Shown here piece by piece: positions 34,570-47,171 of a stretch of DNA of 64,000 nucleotides. A program made the position numbers and the translations under genes. Source of the DNA: Strongyloides papillosus (taxonomy: Eukaryota; Nematoda; Chromadorea; Rhabditida; Strongyloididae); contig SRSI01000036.1 in NCBI GenBank assembly GCA_005656395.1, forward strand, positions 248,001 to 312,000. The letters run 5' to 3'. Position 1 is the first letter of the stretch; every line of letters starts with the position of its first letter. A model generated the notes under the pieces. It did not search any database. It worked only from the letters and a program-made list of their open reading frames with translations, and had not been told where the DNA came from.

Positions 34570-34570
34570 T
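34570..34570 (-). promoter_or_regulatory. Candidate trans-splice acceptor before FDXR
   Basis: The minus strand reads ATATTTTTCAG with the AG at 34572-34571, 12 bases before the FDXR ATG. It follows the end of the POP7-like gene by about 115 bp, the usual spacing for nematode operon genes. Confidence 0.5.
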
Positions 34571-34684
34571 CTGAAAAATATTATTGTTATAATTTATTGT
34601 ACAATAAAAGAATTTTAAAAAATAAATATGGAAAAATACCAATTAAATTTTGTTTTCAAAAAAATTTCTTTATTTATTATTATT

Positions 34685-35099
34685 TTATTTATTTATGAAG
34701 TCTTCTCTCCTGTAAACTCGAAAAACCATTGCTGACTTAAGTCTTTCCCTAGTCTCTATATCTTCATCATCAGCATATGGTATTAGATCATCAATCATCT
34801 TCTCAGTTTTCGTAAAAATATCGAAATCCAATGTTAAACTGTAACGTTGTTGTAACTCTCCTAATACTAAACAAGCTTTATTTATTTGGGAACCCAAGGC
34901 AAAAAATATAACTGAATCTGAGGTTCTTTCAAGGGACTTTATACATTTATCAATTAAATACATCAAATTGGATTTTCTAAAAATTTTTTAAAAATATAAA
35001 AATAAATGTTACTTACTTATTAATGTAAATTACTTTACCATCCGTAATTGATGTCTTTGGAGTTTCCCGACGATATACATCAAACCCTTCAACATCCAT
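34685..35099 (-). CDS. POP7: POP7/Rpp20-like Alba-domain subunit of RNase P/MRP
   Basis: Two exons: 35099-35017 and 34976-34685, with a 40-nt phase-2 intron. The product is 124 aa; human POP7 is 140 aa. It fits the small Alba fold: a basic stretch (YINKKSNL), the central helix and strand (SDSVIFFALGSQINKACLVLGEL), and a C-terminal hairpin (SAMVFRVYRRE). The TKTEKMIDDLIPYADDE...TRERLKSAMVFRVYR region parallels TSTVELVDELEPETD...TRIRNNSAIHIRVFR of POP7. In other animals this protein pairs with Rpp25/POP6 to bind the P3 stem of RNase P and MRP RNA in the nucleolus. Sequence identity looks low, so another Alba-like protein is possible. Confidence 0.65.
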
Positions 35100-35345
35100 T
35101 AAAATTACTAATAATTTAGGTTTTAAAAAAAATTAGATTTAAAAAATATTCTCTTATAAAGATACAAGTAAAGTTGTGGAGTAATGTCAATCATTTATAT
35201 ATACAAATAACATAAATTAGGTAAATAATTATCATAAAAAAGTTTAAAAAGATGGAATATAAAAAGTACAAGAAATTTTTTTATTAAATTAATAATTAAT
35301 AGAATAAGTGTTGCACCTTTTATATTACCAATATATTTTATGAGA

Positions 35346-38300
35346 TCATTCAATAAAAGTTTTAGCAGCATTAAATTTTTCCTCATTGTTACTTGTGATA
35401 ATTTGCCTGATTTCACCAAATTTCTTATTTATCTCCTCGAAACGACGTTCCTTGGAGTGTAACAATGCCCGCCTATTTTCAATGCCCATTTTTATATATT
35501 TATCAGAAATTTCGCGTTGTTTTATTTTGATACTTGATTTTCCTTCGAATTTTTGAATCTCCAATAGTCTGTCTTTTTCTGCTTTCTTTTGCATTGTCTT
35601 TAATTCTGTATCATATCCAATCTCCAAGCGTTTGTGAATCTTTTTCATGTCTTTTTCAATCAATTTAAAAATTATTTCATTAACAGCTATCTCGTATTTT
35701 TCAATATCTATAATAGTTGGAATTTTTTTAAGTGATTGCTTGAAGTAAGTTTTATCTTTTGAGCCACTGGCATTCCATTTTTCGGCTGCTGATAAGAAAT
35801 CAGGAAACTTCTTATCAAATTGCTTTCTTTTTTTGATAACATTTTTTGATTCAAAATATGAGGGAACATCAGGAAACTTTAATTCCATCGTATCAATATA
35901 AAAAGATTTCCCTTCGTTGATTACTTTTCCTTGAAAAGTTGAATTTGGTCCTAAACTCATTTGACTATACTTTTTTCTATCATATATCTCATGTGCACTA
36001 CTACTATACGTTGGTGGTTTACTTTTAAATTTATCATAATAACTATCAAATGAATTTTTCTTTGCTTTTAAAGCAGAATCAATCTCTTCCATAGAAGTTA
36101 ATTTGTATGGTGTTACGACATCAGAGGTATCTGATAAAGATTCACCCTGAATTGATGTTGATTTTGATATAGACAAAATTTTATTTATGTGATCTTGATT
36201 TTGTTCACCAACTTTTTCTAAAACTTCTAATAATTTATCTTTATGGTCATCATTGCTGTATTTTTTGATACTTGTTGATGATCGTGAAGAGGATATATTT
36301 TTATTTGACCCACTAGTCCCCATTGGATCTTCTAATGCTGTTTCCCATGACCTTAATTTTGATAATGCAGCAATTGGATTTTGGAGTTGCATAACAATTT
36401 CCCTGTGTTGTTCAGCAACATAATCAGATACCTCAAATTTAGCAAATAATGATACGGGACCAATAAATCGATTATAAGCGTTACGTAACATAACATGTTT
36501 ATACCCCGGTGCTAAACCAAGAACTGGTATAATACGTTGTCCTAACAAACGATTATTTTCATCTAACAATGTTAGACGTAAAAATGCCATAGAAGGCATA
36601 AGTATTTTGTCAAATACAATTTGACAATTTTCGTCATTAATAGAATTAGAAAATCGGGTATTAAATGTTTGGAGGTAGACACCTTTGGATCTAAATGGTT
36701 TTTTAGATGAATCTTTTGGTATACCATACATTTCCGCTTCCACATAAACGAGAAGTGGACGTTTGGTTGTTAATATACCAAGCATTTGACCAGAGATAAG
36801 TGTAACTCTTAAAGTATTTGGAACAACATTTTCCACTTGATGAGTTTCGAATGGGTCGAATTTCATACTTTCTTTTCTCATGTTTTGGGGTTTTAAAACG
36901 TAACCACAATTACCATTTGTCTCAAAGAAGGTAGAATTTATTTGATATGGTAAATCAGGGGTTTGAAAGTTAATTGCAACCATTTGACAGGCTGAACAAA
37001 AAAACATTAAAGGCATGAAGTTACTTGAATCAATTCGAGATCCTTTTGGAAAAACTCTTGTTATCTGTCTTTTGTTATGTTCAACAAATTGTTCACCCTC
37101 ATTTTTTAGTAATTCTATTGCTCTAACCTCATTCATGCTGTATAGCTCAGAACTTATACCTTTATTACTGGCATCAACGAATGATGTAAGTTTACCCATA
37201 GCTCTGACATAGTTTACAAGATTTGATAAATCTGAAGCAACACCAGAGGCTGATGATACATTACAAGATGATGGATCGTGTTTGGAATTATTATCATTCT
37301 TATTTAAATTATCACTATTTATTATTATTGTTGATATTTCATCCACAGAATTGAGACGTGACCCAGTTGAACATGATAACTTTGATGTTCTATTACATTC
37401 CCTATTAATCATATTTTCATTCCTGTCAAAGTAAATCTTTTTGATGTCCTCTGTAGTATCATCATCTGGCAAGTTAATATTATCATCAATAAAAACATGT
37501 GATATTTCTTCCTCGTTTTCATTCGTTTCATCGTAACTTTTTGATTGTCGTATTGTTATATTATTTCCATGATAATCCTCATCACCATAATTTTTGTCCT
37601 CTGAATTTCTATTACACTTATCATCCATTTTTTTATTTTTTATCAAGATTTTTCTTTTTAACAGGTTTGGTGATGGTAATTTAACACCAGATTTGATTGG
37701 GTATTCTGATAATGCTTCACTAAGAAGTAAATCTCCTAGAATATTTCTACAGTGTTGAGCCATAACTTGTTGTTGTTTTAATGAGCAATGATTTTCGAAT
37801 GATAAAATAACTGGATAGTCAGAATTAACAAAAGCTGTCTCTGCAATAGCTTTAATAACATCTTTAAAAAGTATGGTTGAGCAAAAAAAAATAGTTTGTG
37901 GGCCATGTGTTATAATAGGTTCATTATTTGGTCCATCCCAACAATCCAATTCTACACTTCTACATCCTAATAACAAAACAAATCTATACATAGCAACAGA
38001 ACTCCTTCCCTTCATTTGTTTACCACGTAAATAAGTATTATGAGAACTATTTATAAAATAATGTGATAATGGTTCATTCATATCTTCGTTTTTTAATTTC
38101 ATATACCCCTTTCTTATTAATGTATTTTCTGGACTTATTAGAAAATTTAAATAACCTTTAAAAGTTAAACCATTACTATTACAATTTTCATAATTATTTA
38201 TTAATTTTGTAACAGCTTCCATACTATGATGAGGAAATAAAATTTCATTAAGTCTTTGATCACAATGTTCCCGTTTTAAATAATTATGTACCTGAGTATC

Positions 38301-39165
38301 TGAGGCAACTGGTTTTTGGAAAACTTTATCAAAAACCTCTTTAATATCATTTCTTTTCATAGTTACGATATATACATTTAACTGAAATTCAGGACATAAT
38401 ACTGTTTCAAGTGGAAGTTGTTTTTTATTACTAAATTGTGGTACATTTAATGTTATATCTATTTCCAGTTGTTTTCTTTCATCCTTCAATTTTGTAGATG
38501 GTAAAATATATTCAGCTAATCTTAAAGATTAAGATTAATATTATAAATATTAATTTATTATTATTATTTTTTTTATAAACATACATGTCAGGTGTTATAT
38601 AATCAAGTAATATACAACACTCAATTTTAGTGAATAATCTCCTCCAAAAATAAAAATAATCTGTTTGTTGTTTTTTTAATTCATTTGAACGCTTTCTGAG
38701 GTAATCTCTCCATTGTATAGCTGAAGTTTGTTTATCAAACAAGAATGTTGTTGTTAGGAGACCATGTGTAATATCAGTACCGTGACATATAGTTAAAACA
38801 CAATTTTCAATAGTATTTTCACCTTTACAAAAACTACCTAAGAAAGTTCTTAATTTCTGTTCATCTTTAGGCTTTCCTGGATCAAAACCCCAACCAATAT
38901 ATAAATCAAATATATCATCAATAAATAAACAATCTCCATAATTGGCTGTTTTCCAACCCACAACTAAATGATCTTTTGACAGTTTTATTTTAACAAATCG
39001 ACCATACAAATATTCAACATTTGAATCAAATTTATATACAGTTACTGGTATTTCCATTTTTTCACCATTGTGTGTTAATGTGTTTTCATGTTCATTAGAC
39101 ATGTCAGATGATTGCATACCAAATGCATTTATAAATTTTAAAAATTCTAACCCTATCTGAAACAT
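35346..39165 (-). CDS. Phosphoinositide phospholipase C, beta type
   Basis: Two exons: 39165-38585 and 38520-35346, with a 64-nt phase-2 intron; about 1251 aa. Domain order: PH-like region (about 30-150), EF-hand region (about 240-330), X box (about 343-490) with catalytic SSHNTYL (His near 354), ELDCWDG and ITHG (His near 399), an acidic X-Y linker (about 490-615), Y box (about 620-740), C2 (about 760-880), then a long basic coiled-coil tail (about 1100-1251). The Lys/Glu-rich C-terminal coiled coil marks PLC-beta, which is activated by Gq and cleaves PIP2 into IP3 and DAG at the membrane. After ITHG the loop PQTIFFCST seems about three residues longer than usual. C. elegans has egl-8 and plc-2; I cannot decide between them. 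The first exon could have further upstream isoform exons. Confidence 0.92.
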
Positions 39166-42100
39166 GGTGTAATTTAAAGGAATAGTGATTTATAAAGAAT
39201 AACAAAAAATGTATGTATTTTTATACTTAAGTATGTAAATAATCGTTAATAAAAATTATAGTTTGATAAGGTTAATATCATTAAATAATAATAATTTATA
39301 TCTAATCAAATTAAAAGGAGTATAACGAAAAATATTATATCATACTAAGAAATAATGACGTCTATGGTAGATATCAAAAATAAAACATAAAATGATATGA
39401 CATTGGGATGATTCAATAAAATAAATATAGGATTACCTAAATAATGTATAATATTAATAATAGGTACCCCATATTCATTGATAAATATACCTTTTAGTGA
39501 TATAATTTGAATTTGCTTAAAAAGATAAACAAAAAGTCCATATTAAGGGGAGTAAATTATTAAAGTTTCCAAGTATCTAAAAATTTCAATATTTTAAAAA
39601 TATTTAGGAATTGGAGATGATGTAAACACAATTAAATTAATATTTGGCGTTTAATGACAATACTAAATTTTTAATGTAAGACAGCATGTTTTAATTTTAG
39701 TTCTAATGACGTATAATGTATAAATATATAATATTATATGTATATATAAAAGAAATAGTGAGGACGGTAAGTAGAACTACAAATATAAATCTGTTGAAAT
39801 AAATTTTTATTCAATGTTAGGGATATGTATGGAACTCCCACATTATTTGCGCAAAAACCTTTATTTCCTAAAATGACACGTCTGATCAACCAATCATTTT
39901 TAGGGATGAAATAAGAATATATTGTGTAATGTCTATATTATCACCAATGCACAAATATTACTAGATGATATTTCAAAACTCTTTCAGTTGCATGTTTCTG
40001 ACTCTTTACTATCATCCTCTTATTCAAAAACCATTATGCCTAATCATATGCAATTATTATTCCAAGTACTTTTAGTTTCTTTAAATAATATTTTACTTAA
40101 AAAAATAAATAAATAAATATGAGAGAAAAGTTAACATCTTAAAGATAAAATTAGAAGCAAAGATTTGTTGCTATTTTTTGAAATATATTAAAATAAAATT
40201 TTGGATGTTAAAAAATATTTCATAACTTTGATTCATATAGCTATATAAAAATTAAACAAAATAATTATTAGAATAAATGTTTAAAAATTATTATCATAAT
40301 TATAAAAAAAATTTACTCACAAATAGAGAGTTTGTTAATAAAATAATAGTAGTCGATCTCTGTTACACCACATATAATAGTTATTTTAATAATTATATTT
40401 TAATAAATAACTAGAATAATATATTTTCTTTTGGGAAAAATTGGTTTCTTCTGTAAGTTTTATTAGATTTATAAAAGAAACATCAAATGTGTAAAAAAAA
40501 GTTGTAGTTCATGGAAAGATGGAATAAGGAATAATGCAATAATATGGTAGAAACTATACGATCTTGGAATATAATGTAATTTTGGAAGAGATTGTAATTT
40601 TTTCTACATTTCCATATATCGAACTTTAATATAGTTTGCATATAAAAGGATATTGTTTATTTATACTGTCCTTTTTTAGGAAAAAAAAATAAAAGGCTTG
40701 TGAGAATATGAAATAATAATGTAAGAAATACACTTCTATTGAATATTTTAGAATGACATTATGATTAATCTTCTGTATTTTTTGACGCTTAAAAAGTGAA
40801 CAATTAAAATTGTTTAAGTAAGAGATTAAAACAAAAATTCTAAAAAAACTTATCAATTGATAAATCATAGAAGAAGGAACTATAACAGTGGTAGGATATT
40901 ACAAAACACATTGTTATTAAACTTTCATATTAAAATTTCTATGAATTATTTAAACAAATATTTTTATTATACAAATAATAATATTACATTAATTATCAAT
41001 AAAATATATAATAATAATATATGTTTGTGAAACTATAAATTTTTTTAGAATGATAAAATATTTATAATCATGTTAGAAATCACTTTTTTTGTAATTTTTT
41101 CTAAATTTAATACTAGTCAAATATTTATACATTTTTATGGATGATGAAATAAGAAATGTTTTGTTTATAATTTTAAACTAATTAAAAACATATTACATGT
41201 CTAAAAAAATAATATTTTATAAATTTTTTTAATGAATGAGAATGGAATATTCTCTACATATTTTTATCAATAAAACTTCCACTAAATTATTAGAAAATAC
41301 GGTTAAAAAAATCTTTTGTGGTTCTTTAGTTTTAGCTTCAAGGTTATCATTCTTAAATTGTCATATTTTAATGAACAAATAGAAAAAACAAACTTTATAT
41401 CAATTATATTTTATTAATCTTTGTTTATTTATCATAAAAAAAATGTTTTTTTTAATAATCTCTTACTACATACTAATATTAAAAGAACAATTTTTCTGCC
41501 GAGATAATGACTTCTTGTTGTTCAACTATATTTTATATTAATTATAATTATAGAAAAAAAAATTAAAAATAATAATATAAACTTGATTTAGTATATAATA
41601 ATGACATTTATTTGACATTTTGAGATAAATTACATACAATATTGATAAAGAAATTAATGATAATAAATTAATAAATTTTGTTAATGTTATATATTGACAT
41701 ACACATAAATACAATAGATTTATAAAAATAACTAAAATAATATTAAACAAGTTAATATGCTGGTATTTGCGCATTAATAGAGAGATAAGAAAAACGAAAA
41801 ATTTCTACTTTTAAAAAATTATTATTTTAAGGATATTTATGTATATTATTATAGATATAATTGTCATGAATATTAATCTGTAATATATATAGCCCTTGTT
41901 TTGTTTTTTTAAGTTTTTTATACTTTTTGAATATCTAAAATAATAGAATTCCTTTATACGGTATAATATCTATTTCGTTTTTCTATAAAAAAAGGACTTC
42001 TTTCAGAGAATTAGTTTTTTATAGAATCTATAAAATAATTAACAATCTTAAATAGAAAATAAAAATCTTGTTATATATGATTTCTGGCACTTTATCATTA

Positions 42101-43266
42101 AATTTATTTATTTTGCAATTATTAATTATAATTGCAAGAAATTACACTAATAAAATATCCTAAACTAATGATTAAATAGAACTAATACATCTCTTAAATA
42201 CATACTCTTTTTATAATAATATTTAAAGTTAATTAGAATAAAATTTTTATTATCTTCCTTTTTAATAAATTAAAATATATTATCATTCATGTCCTCAAAA
42301 ATTGTGAAAAATTTCAAAAATGTATCGAGGAAGTTTTATCATAATGTATAAAGTAGAAAATGTAACACAATTACATGAATTAGTTTACATATAGACATTC
42401 GTTGTGATGAAAAAATCAAGATAAAAAATTTATACACCTATTTCAGCTTTATTAGAAAATAAATATTAACTTAATAAATTCATATTAAAACATTAAAATA
42501 TTAATAGCTTTTTTTTTAAAAAAAAAGTGGAATGACATGAAATACTTGAAATAGGAAGTGGTGATTTCATGGAAACAACATTCACTACTTTTAAGAAACT
42601 TTAATAATTCCATTAAATTCTACCGGTAGTAATATAAAATACTAGAATAATAGATCGTGTAAAAAACCATTTCAAAGGGTTATTTCAATTTACGCAAACA
42701 CCCACTTTTCCTTTTATTTTAATAAAAATTTCTAAATGTTTATGTCGTAATTGTAACGCTACCTAGAAGTAAAGTTCTCAATGATCTCTAAAAATTATAT
42801 TTTAAAATTAAATTACCCCATCAAAAAATAACTTATTACATTTTAATAATAATGTAAAGCATTTCTTGATAATAAAAAACTTGAAGCTAAGCAGACATTC
42901 GAGATTAAAAATCCTCCAGTAAAAGATAAATAAAACAAAAAATAATAAAAAAATTTAATGACACAAAAAGATTGAAAAATTCTCCCACTAATAATTTTTA
43001 CAAATGAACACATAAATAAAAAAATGTAAAATCTTATATTCACAATTTTTGAAATAAAAATATTAATAAGAGGGAACAAATATTAATTTAATTAAAAGAA
43101 TTAACAAACTGCTACTATTTTGGTAAATGGTTATATATAGTGTTAACATTTAGAAAAAAAAATAGCACATTAACAGAAAAGGATAATTAAGTATCAAAAA
43201 ATTATTTATAGAAAAAGTAAAAAAAGATTGACGATTTTTTTTGTAAGAGAATGTATGTTAATATGC
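39166..43266. other. AT-rich intergenic region of about 4.1 kb
   Basis: No supported gene. Frames at 39922, 40626, 41538 and 42843 are short, hydrophobic low-complexity runs of Ile/Leu/Phe/Tyr created by AT-rich DNA. The left end must hold the PLC-beta promoter and the right end the SWSN-1 3' region. Confidence 0.5.
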
Positions 43267-45706
43267 TTATCCCATTGGTGGACCTGCACCCCACATCTGA
43301 CCTTGAGGTGGTGGTGGAGCATACTGTTGCCTGACATTCTGTTGTGGGGGATATCCTTGTTGAGGTTGTCCTGGATAAGATTGCATTGGTGGATACTGTT
43401 GTGGATAGGGTTGTCGTGGTGGAGCCGGTTGAGTACTATAATAACCAGGTTGTTGTGGTTGTTGATAATGGGCTAAAAAAAGAGAAAAATCATAAGAATT
43501 TTAATCAAAAACGTCTAATCACTTACCTTGAGGCTGTCCTCCATATGGCTGTTGTGGTGGGTAACCATGCTGATAAGGAGGCTGAGATGCATGTTGTGGA
43601 GGGTACTGTTGCTGCATAGGTGGATACTGTCCAGGTTGTTGAGGTGGTGGATATGAAGCAGGTTGTTGCATCATCTGTTGTGGTGGACCAACAGGAGGTG
43701 GTTGATGAGATTGTACTTGAGGAATTTGTTGTTGTGGCTGCTGCTGTTGTTGTGGGGGTGGTGGCAACTGCTGTTGTTGAGTCATCTGCTGTTGCTGCAT
43801 TTGATTTTGCATTGGGGGTTGTTGTTGTACTGGTTGTTGAATTTGCCTTTGAACCTGACTTGAAATGTTTTCATTTGAGGTCTCTGACTTAATACTTGTT
43901 TCAGTTTCCGATTTAGAAATCGTTGTCGGTGCTGGTGCAATTATAGTTTGAGTAGGTGGTGGTGGACCACTAACTTCAAATCCTGGAGGTAACTGAGCAG
44001 GAATCTTTCCTTCAGTAACTAGTTGTTGTTGAGCATCCATTCTTGCTCTAGAATCTAAGTACCTCATTTGATCAGCGTGGAATTGTTGTCTCTCAACCAA
44101 TAATTGTGTTTGTTGTAACTCTAAAAGTTCCCTTTCTTTATCAATAATATTCTCTAGTTCCTCGAAACATTTCATTTTACAATCAAGTTTCTTTATTTGT
44201 AATTCAACAATCTGTCCAACAAGTGACTTCATCTTTCTTTCCTCCACAACAGCCAATTGCTTTGATTTTGCTGCAGCAGCTCCTAAAGCAGCAGCGGCTG
44301 CCGTACTAATTGTTTCATCGGACAACTTCTTGGCTTCTTTAGCAAGCTCAGTAACAGCATCTTCTTCACCAGTTTCCATCACTTCATCCTCCTTATTCTC
44401 AGATCCAGGAATAATAGCATCAAGACCAATTGAAGCATTTAATTTCCCTGTATCAGCATAATGTTGAGCTACATTCCTCTTATGAGCCTCCTCAATGACA
44501 GGAGGAATCTCTTCCTTCACTTTAGAATATTGTTCCAATGCAGCTTTAGCAGCGGCCTGTGCAATACGAGGATCAACCATAGAAGCTAAGAAAGCAACAG
44601 TAGACATAACTGGATTACCAGCTTGAGAAAATGGTAAAGGTCCATTTTCGATACTTAACACACTATCAAAATCTTTAGCATCATCCAAAAATGAATCTTT
44701 AATGGGAAGTTGTAAAAATTTCAAAATACATTCATATTGAGAACGTGTACTGACATGATCAGCAACCTTGTTCCAATCATCTCTATATAATTCTAAACCT
44801 TCTAAAAGTAGAAGTGTCTCTTGATCAGTCCATTCCTTTCCTGGTAAAGCACCTTTGGCTTTCATATTAGCTATAGCTTTAATATATTGGTCTGTCTTTA
44901 AACTACTAACAAAAGTTTTTGGTCTTCTATGCAGAGGGACATTCTCATCAACCTCTGCTTCATCCGTCTCTTTATTCGTCTTCTCTGCAGGTGTTTCAAC
45001 AACTTCTTCCTTCTTAATTGAATTTCCAGGTCTTGACAATGGCTGTATTCCCATTGGTGTATCTGCCAAAACCATGAAATGAGCTGTTGAAGGTGGTACT
45101 ACAGGCGTCGGTCTACTCTCCGAAGCAACTTGATAATTAATCAATCCCCATTGTTCAAGAAACTGGTGTACACGAAGGATTGCACATACATCACCACTCA
45201 AATTTCTACGACAAGCTGTAGCACTAAGGTATTCAAAAGGATTAAGACGATACGTATCAACGATAAAATTTCTGTAGTAAAGATAAACTTCAGGAGTTTT
45301 GCTTTTGTTAAGTCCATTAAAAAATTCAGGTAAACCTTTCTTCTCATTGATATGAATTGAATTGTAGTCAAACCAACTTGCATATGATGGAACAATAATA
45401 TAATGAGTTTGTTCGATGGCCTGTGCCTGAGAATTGTCACCTTTTACGGGATCCTTAACAATCCCATTAACCAATACTTCATCATCCAAATTAGTTAATT
45501 TACTGTTTTTACTTGGTTGAAATTCAGAATCTTTCTCCTTGCCAGCAGGAACATTAACAGGGACAACTCCATGTGAGTTACGTGAATCCTCATCATCTTC
45601 CATAATCTCAGAACCATTTTCTTGGAGGCGCCGTTTAATTCCACTGTAATTAAAAAATTGATTGAAAGTAAAAAAACGGATTAAATAAAACTTACGATTT
45701 CCTCAT
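43267..45706 (-). CDS. swsn-1: SWI/SNF complex core subunit SMARCC/BAF155 type
   Basis: Three exons: 45706-45696 (11 nt, MRK plus two bases), 45643-43527 and 43472-43267. The introns are 52 and 54 nt and the splice phases match. The product is 777 aa. The SWIRM domain lies at about residues 84-175 (HYIIVPSYASWFDYNSIH...FVDTYRLNP-like...DVCAILRVHQFLEQWGLINY). The SANT domain lies at about 272-317 (EWTDQETLLLLEGLELYRDDWNKVADHV). A helical region rich in Ala and charged residues follows, containing LVGQIVELQIKKLDCKMKCFEELE. The last about 200 residues are Pro/Gln/Tyr-rich, ending GPPMG. SMARCC proteins scaffold BAF/PBAF chromatin remodelling in the nucleus. The C. elegans orthologue is swsn-1 (psa-1). 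The tiny first exon restores the basic MRKSGIKRR start. Confidence 0.95.
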
Positions 45707-46403
45707 TGTTATTAATTTAAAAAATGTTCAAAAGCAAAGATAAAAATTAAAAATTAATAAATAAAAGTAAGAACTGTTTGTTAAAAGACCTAAAAAAAGC
45801 AAGAACACAATCAAATGCACAACTTATTTAAATACATGAACGTTATTCCATATAATTGCGTACGCAAATAACATGGCCGCTGTGTGCAATCGTGGTAAGA
45901 ATATTAATGAAGATATAATAGTACAATGACAGGAAACAATAGTTGGCGCCATATTAAGCAGGGGATAAGTGAAAATTAAGGAGAAAATTAATGCTTAATA
46001 TTTAAGTTGATGTTTGTGTTTTGTTTCTTGTTTGGAAAGTGCTGTTTTCACTTACGTTTTGCTAGATTTTTGCTCTAAATGTCATTTACATATTTAATTT
46101 AATGTCAACGTCGTGTAGATGAATTGTAGAAAGATATATCTTCCCATAACAGAAAACTTGTATCCTTAAATTTTTAATGCATTTTTTTCGGATTTGTAGT
46201 TACTTATGAAGTTATTATTTTGTTATTTATTTGTTTACATACTGTGAAGTTTATGTAAACAAACAATTCGATATTTATAAAAAATTAAATTTAAATAATA
46301 GGAAATATGTGCAAATTTCCACTTTAGAGTTTTTTTTTTTGCACACTATTAACTCACTTATACTTTTAGATCTCAAATATTATAGAATCAAACATTTGTA
46401 AAT
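45707..46403. promoter_or_regulatory. Divergent promoter region, SWSN-1 / SLD5
   Basis: About 700 bp between two divergent start codons. It holds a GC-rich pocket unusual for this window, including GGCCGCTGTGTGC near 45885 and the palindrome TGGCGCCA at 45944-45951. Confidence 0.55.
45943..45951. promoter_or_regulatory. E2F-like palindromic site TTGGCGCCA
   Basis: TTGGCGCC resembles the E2F/DP consensus (TTTSGCGC) and lies upstream of a replication gene (SLD5), a class that E2F commonly controls. Binding is inferred from the motif and context only. Confidence 0.4.
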
Positions 46404-47171
46404 ATGGAAAATGAAGCGGAATCGACTAGTGATTACCAGTATATCTTGGATACCGAGGAAACAGAGGATACTCAAGAAGGGGTACAAAATGAACATATGA
46501 CATGTAATGAAGTAAGTTTACAACATAAAATATACCTTAGTAAGTGTATGTTTTAATAGATTATAGAAACAATGATAAAGATATGGCATAATCAATTATT
46601 GGCACCAGATCTTTTAATACATCGCTATGAAGTCGTTGATGCAATATTCGAGGTACTGGAACAAGAAAAAGAAAAGATAAACCAAATGAGTGCGGAGTAT
46701 GAGAGGAAACCGAAGCCTGTACAGTTCGCGCTTAGGAAAATGGAGATTTTGAGAATACAATATATGGTAAAGTCATACGTTAATAAAAGGCTCCAATTGA
46801 TAGAGGAAAACCCATTGCATTATTTGAATATGGATACAAAATTAAGGACAGAGGGGGAGGAAGAATTAATGGATAATCGGGAGCGAAATCATTGTAAAAA
46901 ATTTATTGATCTCTATGACAGTCACCTGGAAAGTGAGGTACTCTCGGACTTGAAAGGACCTTTTTCATCTAAACCCGTAGCTCCTAAAAAGCCAGAATGT
47001 GCTAGGGTTATTGTCAAAGTAGTGGATGAGTCTGTTAAGCATTTTGAAATTCCTGATTATAGTATGCCCGGTGCCAATTTATTTTATGATGTTGAAGTCA
47101 ACAGTATTCATGCCCTTCCGTGGAGTGTAGTTTATGATTTTGTTAATACGGGTACAGTTGACCTTATGTAG
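46404..47171 (+). CDS. sld-5: GINS complex subunit SLD5 (GINS4)
   Basis: Two exons: 46404-46511 (36 codons) and 46560-47171, with a 48-nt phase-0 intron. The product is 239 aa; human GINS4 is 223 aa. An acidic N-terminus is followed by an alpha-helical A domain (WHNQLLAPDLLIHRYEVVDAIFEVLEQ; human MNEKFAPELLESKPEIVECVMEQLE), then LRKMEILRIQYMVKSYVNKRL and the C-terminal B domain ending VYDFVNTGTVDLM, like the human ending ASGAVQLI. GINS binds MCM2-7 and CDC45 to form the replicative CMG helicase. Confidence 0.88.

Noticed and set aside
34559..34642. Upstream N-terminal extension of FDXR
   Set aside because: It contains a TTTTTCAG acceptor and a hydrophobic low-complexity stretch; the start at 34558 gives a proper mitochondrial presequence.
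41538..43079. Two minus-strand hydrophobic frames
   Set aside because: AT-rich low complexity with no signal-peptide-like start context, family motif or splice support.
43228..43892. Plus-strand Val/Leu/Trp-rich frames opposite the SWSN-1 tail
   Set aside because: Antisense shadows of a CAA/CCA-rich Pro/Gln coding region.
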